A DNA stretch of 64,000 nucleotides, taken from the NCBI RefSeq assembly GCF_000236785.1, contig NZ_AGUF01000046.1, forward strand, positions 1 through 64,000, written 5' to 3'. This stretch comes from Achromobacter arsenitoxydans SY8 (lineage in GTDB: Bacteria; Pseudomonadota; Gammaproteobacteria; Burkholderiales; Burkholderiaceae_B). The notes below the pieces were generated by a model that saw only the letters and a list, made by a program, of their open reading frames with translations, did not search any database and was not told where the DNA came from. The position numbers and the translations under genes were made by a program. This document shows positions 17,753-26,451 of this stretch, piece after piece; position 1 is the stretch's first letter, and the number at the start of each line of letters is the position of its first letter.

Positions 17753-18118
17753 ATGAAGAACGATCAGTCGCGGTTAGTCCGCATTGATGTCGGCCCGATG
17801 AAGAACCCGGTGCCTGGCAAGCCCCGCCGCCCGATCTCGGGCGATGCGGCGTTTCGCACGGTCACCGCCTTCGAAGGCAACGCGGGCAAGGCTGAGGCCG
17901 GCGTGTGGGAAAGCACCGCCGGTTCGTTCCAGTCCAATACCACCGGCTACATCGAGTTCGGCTACATCGTCGAAGGCGCCGCGCGCCTGGTGGACCCGGA
18001 CGGCACGGTGCACGAGCTGACGGTGGGCGAGGCCTTTGTCATGCCCGAGGGCTACACGGGCCGCTGGGAAGTGGACCAGTTCGTCAAGAAGATCTATTTC
18101 ATCACGCGGATGGCGTAA
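17753..18118 (+). CDS. Cupin domain-containing protein (DUF861-like)
   Basis: A 121-residue single-domain cupin of the DUF861/ureidoglycine-aminohydrolase-like type. The conserved core FGYIVEGAARLVDPDG and the second motif VGEAFVMPEGYTGRWEV are visible, the Trp-containing end being typical of this group. RBS AAAGGA. It follows the XRE-cupin regulator by 38 bp. Family members often have no known activity; some bind sugars or amino-acid derivatives. Confidence 0.85.
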   Translation: MKNDQSRLVRIDVGPMKNPVPGKPRRPISGDAAFRTVTAFEGNAGKAEAGVWESTAGSFQSNTTGYIEFGYIVEGAARLVDPDGTVHELTVGEAFVMPEGYTGRWEVDQFVKKIYFITRMA

Positions 18119-18255
18119 CGGCCCCGGCTACGGGCGCGGACGCCGGCTGCCGGCCGGCGGGACTAGAATAATGCGCATCCGAGGTCTGGCGCTTGGGCGC
18201 CGGACCGGCGCCGCAACCCGCGTTCGCGCCTGGAGCAACCGCAGGAGCCCACCGT

Positions 18256-19119
18256 ATGACCGCAATCCCCGCTGCCTCCGTCCCGGGCGCAGCGCTGCCT
18301 GCCCGCACCGCGCAGGTGGACGTCGTCTCCATCCAGTCACAGGTCGTTTACGGCTACGTCGGCAACAATGCCGCCATGCCCGTGTTCCGCAAGGCGGGCC
18401 TGCGGGCGATCGCTGTGCCTACTGTCATCCTCAGCAATACCCCGCACTATCCCACCCTGCATGGCGGGGCCGTGCCGCTGGATTGGTTTGAAGGACTGCT
18501 GCAGGGCCTGAACGAACGCGGCGTGAGCCGCGTGGCGCGCGCCGTCGTGTGCGGCTACCTGGGTCAGCCCGGACAGGCCGGCCTGCTGGCCCGGTGGCTG
18601 ACTGCGCTGCGGGCGTCGCGCCCGGACGTGCGCGTGCATATTGATCCGGTCATGGGAGACCGCAACGACGGGCTGTATGTGAACGAAGGGCTCGTCGAAC
18701 AGTACCGCGACCTGCTGGTGCCGCTGGCTGACGGCATGACGCCCAATCATTTCGAACTGGAGCTGCTGGCCGGCCGGCAGTTGTCGTCGCTGGACGAGGT
18801 GGTGGCCGCGGCGCGCGAACTCATCGCGCGCGGACCGCAATGGATTGTCGTGACCAGCGCCGCGCCGATGGCGGCGCAACCGGGCACGCTGCAGCTTGCC
18901 GTCGTGACGCGCGACCAAGCGACGGTGGTGACCCATCCCGAGATCGCGATCCCGCCGTCGGTGCACGGCACGGGCGACGTTTTCATGGCCGGCGTGGCTT
19001 CCCGGCTGCTGGCCGGCCAGGACTTGATCGAGGCGGTGCGCGAGGCCGCGGCGCAGGTCACCGTGGCGCTGGAGCGCACGCGGGAACTGGCCTGGGAAGA
19101 GCTGGCGGTCGACGGCTAG
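18256..19119 (+). CDS. pdxY: Pyridoxal kinase PdxY
   Basis: A 287-residue ribokinase-superfamily kinase that phosphorylates pyridoxal in the vitamin B6 salvage pathway. Diagnostic parts are VVSIQSQVVYGYVGNNAA near the N-terminus (substrate site), DPVMGDRNDGLYV (about 134-146), TPNHFELELLAG, and the anion-hole/catalytic HGTGDVFMAG near residue 238. Start ATG at 18256 is preceded by CAGGAG. No functional link to neighbours is evident; it converges on the cyanase gene. Confidence 0.93.
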   Translation: MTAIPAASVPGAALPARTAQVDVVSIQSQVVYGYVGNNAAMPVFRKAGLRAIAVPTVILSNTPHYPTLHGGAVPLDWFEGLLQGLNERGVSRVARAVVCGYLGQPGQAGLLARWLTALRASRPDVRVHIDPVMGDRNDGLYVNEGLVEQYRDLLVPLADGMTPNHFELELLAGRQLSSLDEVVAAARELIARGPQWIVVTSAAPMAAQPGTLQLAVVTRDQATVVTHPEIAIPPSVHGTGDVFMAGVASRLLAGQDLIEAVREAAAQVTVALERTRELAWEELAVDG

Positions 19120-19140
19120 GGGCGGGAATCCACCCGCCCC
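19119..19140. terminator. GC-rich hairpin between convergent pdxY and cynS
   Basis: An eight-base stem GGGGCGGG/CCCGCCCC with a 6-nt loop, placed exactly between two convergent genes. No T-run follows on either strand, so it may be a weak bidirectional terminator. Confidence 0.4.
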
Positions 19141-19147
19141 GCGCGAC

Positions 19148-19594
19148 TCAGTACATCTTGTACGGCAGGAACTTGCCGCTCATCACGATCTGCACGCGGT
19201 CGCCCTTGGGGTCGACCTCGCGCGTCAGGTCCATCTTGAAGTCGATGGCGCTCATGATGCCATCGCCGAATTCTTCGTTGATCAGCGCCTTGAACGTGGT
19301 GCCGTAGACGTTGATCAGCTCGTAGAAGCGGTAGATCAGCGGGTCAGTGGGGACGGTGGTGGGCAGCGAGCCCTTGTACGGCACGACCTGCAGTTGCACG
19401 ACCGCATCGGCCGGCAGGTCAAGCACGCGGGCGGCGGCCAGCGCCTGTTCCTCGGTCATGGTCATCTGGCCCAGCAGCGCGGCGGTGGTCCATTCCTTGC
19501 TCTGGCCCACGGCCTCGGCGATGGCGCCCCAGGAAAGTTTTTTCTCTAGCTTGCGGGTGACGACGAGTTCGGTGACTTCTGCGCGGGACATCAT
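19148..19594 (-). CDS. cynS: Cyanate hydratase (cyanase)
   Basis: A 148-residue cyanase, which converts cyanate and bicarbonate to ammonia and CO2 as a decamer in the cytosol. The N-terminal helical domain precedes the catalytic domain containing Arg89, Glu92 and Ser115, equivalent to the known Arg96/Glu99/Ser122 of the Escherichia coli enzyme. I start at the ATG at 19594, ten bases after AAGGAG; a GTG at 19606 overlaps the preceding stop and is an alternative. It is the last gene of an operon with a nitrate/cyanate-type ABC transporter. Confidence 0.95.
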   Translation of the reverse strand: MMSRAEVTELVVTRKLEKKLSWGAIAEAVGQSKEWTTAALLGQMTMTEEQALAAARVLDLPADAVVQLQVVPYKGSLPTTVPTDPLIYRFYELINVYGTTFKALINEEFGDGIMSAIDFKMDLTREVDPKGDRVQIVMSGKFLPYKMY

Positions 19595-19602
19595 GATGGG
19601 GT

Positions 19603-20397
19603 TCACTCCTTGTGGGATGCCTTGTCGACCAGGAAGTCGACGAGGTGGTTGCGGATTTCGTAGTAGCGGGGTTCGTGGTGCAGGCTGGCGCGGGTCCGGT
19701 CGCGCGGCAGATCCACGGCGACGGACTCGGCGATGCGGGCGTAGGGGCCCGCGCTCATGAGCAGGATGCGGTCCGACAGCAGGATGGCTTCGTCCACGTC
19801 GTGCGTGATCATGAATACGGTCTGGCGGGTTTCCTGGACGATGGCGCGCAGTTCGTCCTGGATGGCGCCGCGGGTCAGCGCGTCCAGCGCGCCGAAGGGT
19901 TCGTCCAGCAGCAGCATCTTGGGCTGGATTGCAAAGGCGCGGGCGATGCCGACGCGCTGCTTCATGCCGCCGGACAGTTCGCAGGGCTTCTTGCCGGCGG
20001 CCTTGCCCAGCCCCACCATGTCCAGGTAGCGCTGGCTGTGCGCGCGCACCTGGTCGCGGCTGTAGGCTGGCCAGCGCGAGCGCACGCCGAACTCCACGTT
20101 CTGCAGCGCGGTCAGCCAGGGCAGCAGCGCGTGCGCCTGGAACACCACGCCGCGTTCAAGCGACGGGCCCGCGATCTGGCGGCCGTCCATGATGACGACG
20201 CCTTCATTGTTTTCGTCGATGCCGGCCAGCACGTTCAGGATGGTGGTCTTGCCGCAGCCGGAGTGGCCGATGACGCAGACGAACTGGCCTTTGTCGATCT
20301 CGAAATCTATGTGCTCGAAGACAGGGGGCTGGGGCTTGCCGTCGCGTCCGGGATAGCGCTTGCCCAGCCCTTGGACCTGCAGGAAAGATTGGCTCAT
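19603..20397 (-). CDS. ABC transporter ATP-binding protein (nitrate/cyanate type)
   Basis: A 264-residue ATPase of the NrtD/SsuB/TauB family. Walker A is GHSGCGKTT (about 41-49), the Q-loop follows in VVFQAHALLPW, the signature is LSGGMKQR, Walker B is MLLLDEPFGALDA, and the H-loop lies in ITHDVDEA. It energises import with the permease and binding protein encoded just upstream, here probably cyanate because cyanase follows. Confidence 0.93.
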   Translation of the reverse strand: MSQSFLQVQGLGKRYPGRDGKPQPPVFEHIDFEIDKGQFVCVIGHSGCGKTTILNVLAGIDENNEGVVIMDGRQIAGPSLERGVVFQAHALLPWLTALQNVEFGVRSRWPAYSRDQVRAHSQRYLDMVGLGKAAGKKPCELSGGMKQRVGIARAFAIQPKMLLLDEPFGALDALTRGAIQDELRAIVQETRQTVFMITHDVDEAILLSDRILLMSAGPYARIAESVAVDLPRDRTRASLHHEPRYYEIRNHLVDFLVDKASHKE

Positions 20398-20401
20398 GGC
20401 G

Positions 20402-21244
20402 TCACTCCCGATAGCTCACGAGCCGGGCGGCGCGCGCCAGCAGGTTGTCCAGCAGCATGCCAATCAGGCCGATGAAGAAGATGGCGCAGATGATGTTGGA
20501 GATAGACAGGTTGTTCCATTCATTCCAGACGAAGTAACCGATGCCGGTGCCGCCGATGAGCATTTCGGCGGCCACGATCACCAGCCACGCGATGCCCACC
20601 GAAATGCGCATTCCCGTCATGATGGTGGGCGCGGCGGCAGGCAGGATTACGGTCAGCGCCGTGCGCAGACGCGGCACTTCCAGTGTGCGCGCCACGTTCA
20701 GCCAGTCCTGCCGCACGGCGCCCACACCGAAGGCAGTATTGACCAACATGGGCCACAACGAGCAGATAAAAATCACAAAAACCGCAGATATGTTGGCGTC
20801 CTTGATGGTATAGAGGGCCAGCGGCATCCACGCCAGCGGCGAGATGGGTTTAAGGATCTGGATGAAGGGGTCGAACGCCCGGTACACCGTCTTGGACATG
20901 CCGATCAGGAAGCCCAGCGGAATGGCCACCAGGGCCGCCAGGCCAAAGCCCGTCAGCACCCGGGCCACGGAGTAGGCAAGCTGGATGCCGATGCCCTTGT
21001 CGTTGGGGCCGCGGTCGTAGAAGGGATCCTTGATGTGTTGCCACAGCTGCGCGCCGACTTCGGCGGGGCCGGGGAAGGGCGTCTTCGAGCCGCTGGCGGC
21101 GGCGTTGCCGACCAGCGCCGCATAGGCGGGGTCCACCGTCGCGCCGCCCGTGTCGGGGCGGGTGGCGGCGTGCCACAACAGCAGGAACGCCAGGAACAGC
21201 GCGATGGACAGGAAGGCGGCCCGCCAGTGTTGCACCGACCGCAT
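20402..21244 (-). CDS. ABC transporter permease (nitrate/cyanate type)
   Basis: A 280-residue inner-membrane permease of the BPD_transp_1 family with about six transmembrane segments. The EAA-loop-like region lies in DWLNVARTLEVPRL, the coupling helix to the ATPase. Its start overlaps the stop of the binding-protein gene (TGATG) and it lies 4 bp from the ATPase gene. NrtB/CynB-like by context. Confidence 0.92.
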   Translation of the reverse strand: MRSVQHWRAAFLSIALFLAFLLLWHAATRPDTGGATVDPAYAALVGNAAASGSKTPFPGPAEVGAQLWQHIKDPFYDRGPNDKGIGIQLAYSVARVLTGFGLAALVAIPLGFLIGMSKTVYRAFDPFIQILKPISPLAWMPLALYTIKDANISAVFVIFICSLWPMLVNTAFGVGAVRQDWLNVARTLEVPRLRTALTVILPAAAPTIMTGMRISVGIAWLVIVAAEMLIGGTGIGYFVWNEWNNLSISNIICAIFFIGLIGMLLDNLLARAARLVSYRE

Positions 21245-22599
21245 CAGGTCCTCCGGATCTTGAAGCCGGCGAGGTAGGCCTCGGGCTGGCTGGGATCGAA
21301 GGGCTTGCCCATGATGCTGAACGTCTTGCCGGTGTCGGCGGGCGGGGTCAGGCCGGCCTCGCGCATCAGCCGCACGGCGTCGGTCGCCAGGAATACTTCA
21401 CCGGCGATCTTCTGGTAGTCGACGTCGCCCTTGACCTGGCCCCAGCGCTTCATCTGCGTCAGGATCCACACGGCGAACGACTGCCAGGGCATCGGGTCGA
21501 AGTCGATGCGGTTCGGGTCGGTCAGCACCTTGCCCAGGCCGTCGGCATAGGTGCCGGTCAGCACCTGTTCCACGACCGTGACAGGCTGGTTCAGGTAGTT
21601 GGGGGCGGCGATGGCGGTGGCGATTTCCTTGCGGTGCGCGGGGTTGCGGGCGTAGGCGGTGGCCTCGATGATGGCCTTGAGCAGCGCCTGGTAAGTGTTG
21701 GGCATGGCGGTGACGAATTCCTTGCTGGCCGAGAACGCGCAGCAGGGGTGGCCGTCCCAGATGGCCTTGGACAGGGTGTGGATGAAGCCCACGCCGTCGT
21801 AGACCGCGCGCTGGTTCACGGGGTCGGGCGCCAGGAAGCCGTCGATGTTGTCGGCGCGCAGGTTGGCCACCATCTCGGGCGGCGGGACCGAGCGGATTTG
21901 CACGTCGGTGTCGGGATCCAGTCCGTGTTCGGCCAGGTAGTAGCGCAACAGGTAGTTGTGCATGGAGTAGTCGAAGGGCACGGCGAACTTGAAGCCCCTC
22001 CAGTCTTTGGGATCGCGCCGGTCCTTGTGTTTCATGGACAGGGTGATGGCCTGGCCGTTGATGTTCTCTACGGCGGGCATGGTCCAGGGCACGGCGCGGC
22101 TGGCGCCCACGCCCATCGAGATGGCCAGCGGCATGGGCGACAGCATGTGCGCGGCATCGTATTCGCCCGACATGGCTTTGTCGCGGATGAGCGCCCAGCC
22201 CGCGGTCTTGACCACTTCGACGTCCAGGCCCTGCTTGCCGTAGAAGCCCATGGGGTGCGCCATGATGATGGGGGTGGCGCAGGTGATGGGGATGAAGCCG
22301 ACCTTCAGTTTCTGTTTTTCCAGCGGGCCGGCGGACTGCGCGAAGGCTTCCTTGGCGGCGGCCAGCGGGAAGATGGACGCAATGGCGGCCATGGCGGTGC
22401 CGCTGCCGACGGCGCGCAGGAAGCGGCGGCGCAGGGCGTCCTGCGGGAACAGGGCGCGCATGACGGCGTTTTCGACCGCGCTGTCGTCGGCGCTGACGAG
22501 GGCCTGGGCGGCGCGTTCATGTTCGGCTTGCGAGGCGTGGCGGCCGCAGCCGCAGGCAAGGCGGCTGTTGGCGTCGAACGGATTGCTGAAGAGGGACAT
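21244..22599 (-). CDS. ABC transporter substrate-binding protein, NrtA/CynA-like
   Basis: A 451-residue binding protein of the nitrate/cyanate NrtA/CynA family. Unusually it has a 55-residue N-terminal extension with a Cys pair (LACGCGRHA, 15-22) before a twin-arginine-like sequence RRRFLR (57-62) and hydrophobic stretch, so it may be exported folded by Tat. The binding domain starts near 90 (KLKVGFIPITCATPIIMAH). RBS AAGGAG before the ATG at 22599. It is the first gene of the cyanate operon. Confidence 0.9.
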   Translation of the reverse strand: MSLFSNPFDANSRLACGCGRHASQAEHERAAQALVSADDSAVENAVMRALFPQDALRRRFLRAVGSGTAMAAIASIFPLAAAKEAFAQSAGPLEKQKLKVGFIPITCATPIIMAHPMGFYGKQGLDVEVVKTAGWALIRDKAMSGEYDAAHMLSPMPLAISMGVGASRAVPWTMPAVENINGQAITLSMKHKDRRDPKDWRGFKFAVPFDYSMHNYLLRYYLAEHGLDPDTDVQIRSVPPPEMVANLRADNIDGFLAPDPVNQRAVYDGVGFIHTLSKAIWDGHPCCAFSASKEFVTAMPNTYQALLKAIIEATAYARNPAHRKEIATAIAAPNYLNQPVTVVEQVLTGTYADGLGKVLTDPNRIDFDPMPWQSFAVWILTQMKRWGQVKGDVDYQKIAGEVFLATDAVRLMREAGLTPPADTGKTFSIMGKPFDPSQPEAYLAGFKIRRT

Positions 22600-22731
22600 G
22601 CTGGCTCCTTCGGACGGGAATGGAGCCATCATGCGGCCGCGGGCAGGCGGCCGGTATCGCCGGTTCTACGATACGCGTGTAGTGGACCTACTACGTGGTG
22701 CGCGGCCTGCGCCGGGATAGTGCGCGGACGC

Positions 22732-23370
22732 TCAGATGGCACCCAACTGGTGCGTGTTGGCGTAGGCGACCAGCTCGACCAGGGTGCGGACGTTGAGCTT
22801 TTCGAAAATGCGGCTGCGGTAGGTGGAGATGGTGTTGACCGACAGCGCGAGCTGTTCGCCGATGGCGGAGACGGACCGGCCCGCGACCAGCAGCTGCAGC
22901 ACCTGGAATTCGCGGTTGGACAGCAGTTCGTGGGGCGGGCGGGAGCTGTCCTGGCGGACGGTGTGGGCGAGCAGTTCGGCGACGGTGGGGGTGACGTACA
23001 TCTTTCCGGCGGCGGCGTTGCCCAGGGCGGCGAGCAGTTCTTCGGGCTCGCAGCCTTTGTTGAGGTAGGCATGGGCGCCGGCGCGCAGGGCGCGCACTGC
23101 GAACTGGGACTCGGGGTAGACGGAGAGCATGACGATGCCCAGCGCGGGGTAGTCGGCGCGCACGCTTTTGAGGACGTCGAGGCCATCGCGTTCGCCCAGG
23201 GCGACGTCCAGGACGATGGCGTCGTAGTGCGCCTGGCGCAGGGCGCGCAGGGCGGCCGGGCCGTCGGCGGCTTCGTGCACCAGGGCGACCCTGGGGTCTT
23301 CTTCCAGGATGCGGGCCAGGCCGCGGCGGATGATGAGATGGTCGTCGACGATGAGCAGATTCAGGGGCAT
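22732..23370 (-). CDS. NarL/FixJ-type response regulator
   Basis: A 212-residue two-component response regulator: receiver domain at 1-120 with acidic pocket Asp9-Asp10, phosphoacceptor Asp55 in IVLDVAL and Lys104 in YLNKG, then a LuxR-type HTH (about 148-210, LSNREFQVLQLLVAGRS). It lies 12 bp downstream of its kinase and 130 bp upstream of the cyanate transporter operon on the same strand, so it is the likely controller of that operon. Confidence 0.93.
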   Translation of the reverse strand: MPLNLLIVDDHLIIRRGLARILEEDPRVALVHEAADGPAALRALRQAHYDAIVLDVALGERDGLDVLKSVRADYPALGIVMLSVYPESQFAVRALRAGAHAYLNKGCEPEELLAALGNAAAGKMYVTPTVAELLAHTVRQDSSRPPHELLSNREFQVLQLLVAGRSVSAIGEQLALSVNTISTYRSRIFEKLNVRTLVELVAYANTHQLGAI

Positions 23371-23382
23371 GGCGGCGGTTCC

Positions 23383-24525
23383 TTATGCGGCCAGCGGGTT
23401 CAGGCGCAGGCGGGCGCGCATGCCGGCGCCGGGGGCGCTGTCCAGCGCAAGGTCGCCGCCAATGGCGCGGGCGCGTTCGCGCATGCCGAGGATGCCGAAG
23501 GTGTGGCGGTCTTCGGGCAGTTGCATGCCGACGCCGTCGTCTTCGACGGTCAGGACCAGGCCGTCGGCGCTCCAGGCGGCGCTGACGCTGACGCTGCGGG
23601 CGCGGGCGTGGCGCTGCACGTTGGTCAGCAGTTCCTGGACGATGCGGTAGATGGCGATTTCGGCGTTGCGGTCCAGGCGCAGGCTTTCGGTGTCGGGCGG
23701 GCAGAGGTAGCGGCACTGCAGGCCGCTGCGGGTCTGCAGGTCTTGCAGCAGGGCTTCGAGGGCGGCCCACAGGCCAAGGTGGTCCAGGACGACGGGGCGC
23801 AGGTCGTTGAGGATGCGGCGGGTGGCGCCCATGGCGGTCTGGGTGACGTCCAGCATGCGGTCAAGGTGGGCCTGCAGGGCCGGGGTGGCGCCCAGCTGGC
23901 GGCGCAGCCAGTTGAGGTCGAGCTGCAGGGCGGTGAAGGACGCGCCGAGGTCGTCGTGGATGTTGCGGGCGATGTGAGCGCGTTCTTCTTCGCGCAGGGT
24001 GCTCAGGTGAGAGGAGAGGCGGCGCAGCGATTCGTGGGCCGCGCTGAGTTCGGCGGTGCGTTCGCCGACGCGGCGCTCAAGCAGGGCCTGGGTGCTCTGG
24101 AGTTCGCGTTCGATGCGTTTGCGGGCGGTGATGTCCGAAAACGTGACGACGGCGCCGACGACTTCCTGTTCGTTGCGGATGGGGTAGGAAGCGTATTGGG
24201 CGTCGAAGCAGGAGCCGTCGCGCCGCCAGAGCACTTCGTCGTCGGCGCGCTCGCCGCGGCCGTCGCGGAAGGCTCTGAAGATGCGGCAGTCATGCACGGG
24301 CATGAGGCTGCGGTCGGCGTGGGAGTGGTGGATGAGGTAGTGCATGTTGCGCCCGACGAGTTCATCGGGCGTGTAGCCGAGCATTTCGGCGCCTGCGCTG
24401 TTGATGAAGATGCAACGGCCTCGCAGGTCGATGCCGTAGATGCCTTCGCCGGCGGCTTCGAGCAGCATTTCCAGCTGGCGGCGCCAGGCGGCGTGGTGCG
24501 ATAGGTGTTTCAGGTCGGCGAACAT
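23383..24525 (-). CDS. Soluble PAS-domain sensor histidine kinase
   Basis: A 380-residue histidine kinase without transmembrane segments. A PAS-PAC module (about 15-140, GIYGIDLRGRCIFINSAGAE) is followed by a short coiled linker, a HisKA_3 dimerisation domain with phospho-acceptor His190 (IARNIHDDLGASF) and an HATPase domain ending in GILGMRERARAIGGD. It should sense a cytoplasmic signal and phosphorylate the adjacent NarL-type regulator. I start at the ATG at 24525 where the conserved part begins; no strong RBS is visible, and the frame is open for 98 more codons upstream. Confidence 0.88.
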   Translation of the reverse strand: MFADLKHLSHHAAWRRQLEMLLEAAGEGIYGIDLRGRCIFINSAGAEMLGYTPDELVGRNMHYLIHHSHADRSLMPVHDCRIFRAFRDGRGERADDEVLWRRDGSCFDAQYASYPIRNEQEVVGAVVTFSDITARKRIERELQSTQALLERRVGERTAELSAAHESLRRLSSHLSTLREEERAHIARNIHDDLGASFTALQLDLNWLRRQLGATPALQAHLDRMLDVTQTAMGATRRILNDLRPVVLDHLGLWAALEALLQDLQTRSGLQCRYLCPPDTESLRLDRNAEIAIYRIVQELLTNVQRHARARSVSVSAAWSADGLVLTVEDDGVGMQLPEDRHTFGILGMRERARAIGGDLALDSAPGAGMRARLRLNPLAA

Positions 24526-24932
24526 GACGGGCCCGGTGTGTGCATCGCCGGGCCTTGCGGGCCCGGATCCCCTTGCGCGGGTTTTTAGTTGCGCTTTTGG
24601 GGCGGAGTTTACGGGACGCGTTCCCGGTTGCGAACCTGATTGAGGGAAATCCCTTTGAGGTTGCTTTGTTGCTGAGGCGTTGGTTTTTGAGACGCCCGGT
24701 GCTGCAAGAAGCTGCGCGATTGCCGGGGAGGGCGGCTCTTCTTGCATTTTTTTGGCGGGAAGCTCGGGTCTGGAAGATCTTGCGGGGCTGCCAGTGGTCG
24801 GCCGCGCGGGCGGCCTCATCTGGCGTTCGGGCGTCTTGCACTGTCGGGCCGTTCGATCGCGCGGAAAGCAAATCGCCGGCGTTTGGGGCCGGCGAGTTTG
24901 GGTTCGAGGTTGGGGGCGGCGTTGGACGCGAT
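24526..24932. other. Region upstream of the kinase gene, no gene recognised
   Basis: About 400 bp between the kinase start and the end of the phospholipase gene. It holds a seven-base GC stem (CCGGGCC/GGCCCGG, 24548-24566) close to the kinase start that could fold in its leader. No convincing gene is seen. Confidence 0.4.
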
Positions 24933-26219
24933 TTACGGAATCAGCGAAAGCCCAATGCGGAACTGGCTTTCATTGCGCTGGTTGTAGCCCAGCAGGGTTT
25001 CGCCATAGCCGTTGAAGTACTGCATGTGCAGGTAGCCGTTCCAGTTCAGGAACGTGCGGCGCAGGGGCCATGCGAAGTCCAGTTGGGTGGTGCGGCGCTT
25101 CTGGTCGCCCTGGCGGTACATCGCGGTGATCACGGCGCCGTTGTCCTGGGCCCAGCGCAGTTGCCAGTCGACGCGGCCGGCGTAGTCGGCGTAGTCGCTG
25201 TTTTCCTTGGCGACGGCGAAGTAGGCCTTGACCTTGGGCGCGAAGGTGAGGGTGCTGCCGCCGTCGAAGCGGTAGTGGAAGCGCGGTTCGATGTAGCCGG
25301 CGTTGAGCGAGCGGGAGTCTTCGCCGTCCTTGCCGTTGGAGTTGTGCTCGACGCCGGTGTTCATGCCGAAGCGCCAGTCCTGGTTCTCGGATTTCCAGAT
25401 GTCGTCGGACAGCCAGAAGACGCTGGGGTTGAAGGTGGTGTCGATGAAGGGCTTGGAGTCGCTTTCCAGGTCCCACAGCGAGGTCTGGGTGTAGCCCAGG
25501 TAGAAGTCGTCGTGCCAGGAGTCCTCGGTGCCGCGGGGGCTGATGAGGCGGTACTTGGCGCTGATCTGGAAGCGTGCGGTGGTCAGGCCGCGGGTGCCGA
25601 CGCTGAAGTACACGGGCTTGTAGGCCGAGAAGGCGCTGCGGAACTGGTCGAAGGCGGTCTGCTCCACGGTCTGCTCGACGGACGCGGCGGGCGCGGGGCC
25701 GGCTTCGGGGGATGCGCCGGCAGCCGCGACAGCCGCCGGCGGGACGGGCTGGCCGGTGCGGGCGTCGACGACGGGCGTCTGGGCGGGCGTGGTGGCCAGG
25801 GTGCCGCTGTCGCGGCCGGTGGCGTCCAGGGCCATCATCGACGGCTGGCCTTCGATGGTGACGGCTTGCAGGCCGTGCGCGGTGGCGGGTACTTCGGCGG
25901 TCCAGGACATGCGCGCGAAGTTGTTGGCGGGCACGCTGTAGTTGTCGCGGCCGCTCTTGAGCTTGGCAAGGCTGCGCACGATCTGCCCGTCCTGGCTGCG
26001 CCACTGCAGCACCAGTTCAGGGGGCGGCTGCCAGGTGACGCGTCCGCTGTCTTCGTTGAAATACACGGCCTCGATGGTGATGGTCTCGCCGGGGGCGGCG
26101 GAGGGGCGGTCCAGCCGGTACGACACGCCTGCCGCGGCGGATCCGGCCGCGCTCAGGGCGAGGGCGGCGGCGCAGAGGCGGAGGGTATGGATGCGGGGGA
26201 AGCGGCGACTGAATGTCAT
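24933..26219 (-). CDS. pldA: Outer-membrane phospholipase A
   Basis: A 428-residue outer-membrane phospholipase A1 that hydrolyses phospholipids in the outer leaflet. A signal peptide ends near AAGSAAA. Residues about 30-180 form an N-terminal extension absent from the Escherichia coli protein, including an Ala/Pro-rich linker. The beta-barrel part starts around YKPVYFS and contains the catalytic GVEHNSNGKDG segment (His and Ser) and the barrel end RIGLSLIP. The name follows the family; expression and calcium dependence are presumed. Confidence 0.9.
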   Translation of the reverse strand: MTFSRRFPRIHTLRLCAAALALSAAGSAAAGVSYRLDRPSAAPGETITIEAVYFNEDSGRVTWQPPPELVLQWRSQDGQIVRSLAKLKSGRDNYSVPANNFARMSWTAEVPATAHGLQAVTIEGQPSMMALDATGRDSGTLATTPAQTPVVDARTGQPVPPAAVAAAGASPEAGPAPAASVEQTVEQTAFDQFRSAFSAYKPVYFSVGTRGLTTARFQISAKYRLISPRGTEDSWHDDFYLGYTQTSLWDLESDSKPFIDTTFNPSVFWLSDDIWKSENQDWRFGMNTGVEHNSNGKDGEDSRSLNAGYIEPRFHYRFDGGSTLTFAPKVKAYFAVAKENSDYADYAGRVDWQLRWAQDNGAVITAMYRQGDQKRRTTQLDFAWPLRRTFLNWNGYLHMQYFNGYGETLLGYNQRNESQFRIGLSLIP

Positions 26220-26389
26220 TGAGGACGTGTATGGTTTTTGTGATCAGGAAATGTAGCACCGTCCCTGGCAACAGGTTGTAAGCCGGGCTAATCGTATGTA
26301 GTGGGTGTAAACGGGCCGTGTGGGCGGGATGGGGCGGCGGCAGGGATTTCTGGGCGGGCGCTCGGCTACATTGAGCGCGTATAAGGCGG

Positions 26390-26424
26390 AAGGCCCCGCG
26401 CATCGTCTGAATGCGCGGGGCCTT
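26390..26424 (-). terminator. Strong hairpin downstream of the ALDH gene
   Basis: A 14-bp perfect stem (AAGGCCCCGCGCAT / ATGCGCGGGGCCTT) with a 7-nt loop, 28 bp after the ALDH stop. The outer A-T pairs can supply a short U-tract on the minus strand. Confidence 0.75.
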
Positions 26425-26451
26425 CGTCGTTGCTGGCCGGTCTGATCGGGT

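Noticed and set aside
21634-24504. A 956-codon open frame on the plus strand, opposite the cyanate binding protein and two-component genes
   Set aside because: It is the reverse-strand shadow of three clear genes in high-GC DNA. Composition is dominated by Gly, Ala, Val, Asp and His with no domain.
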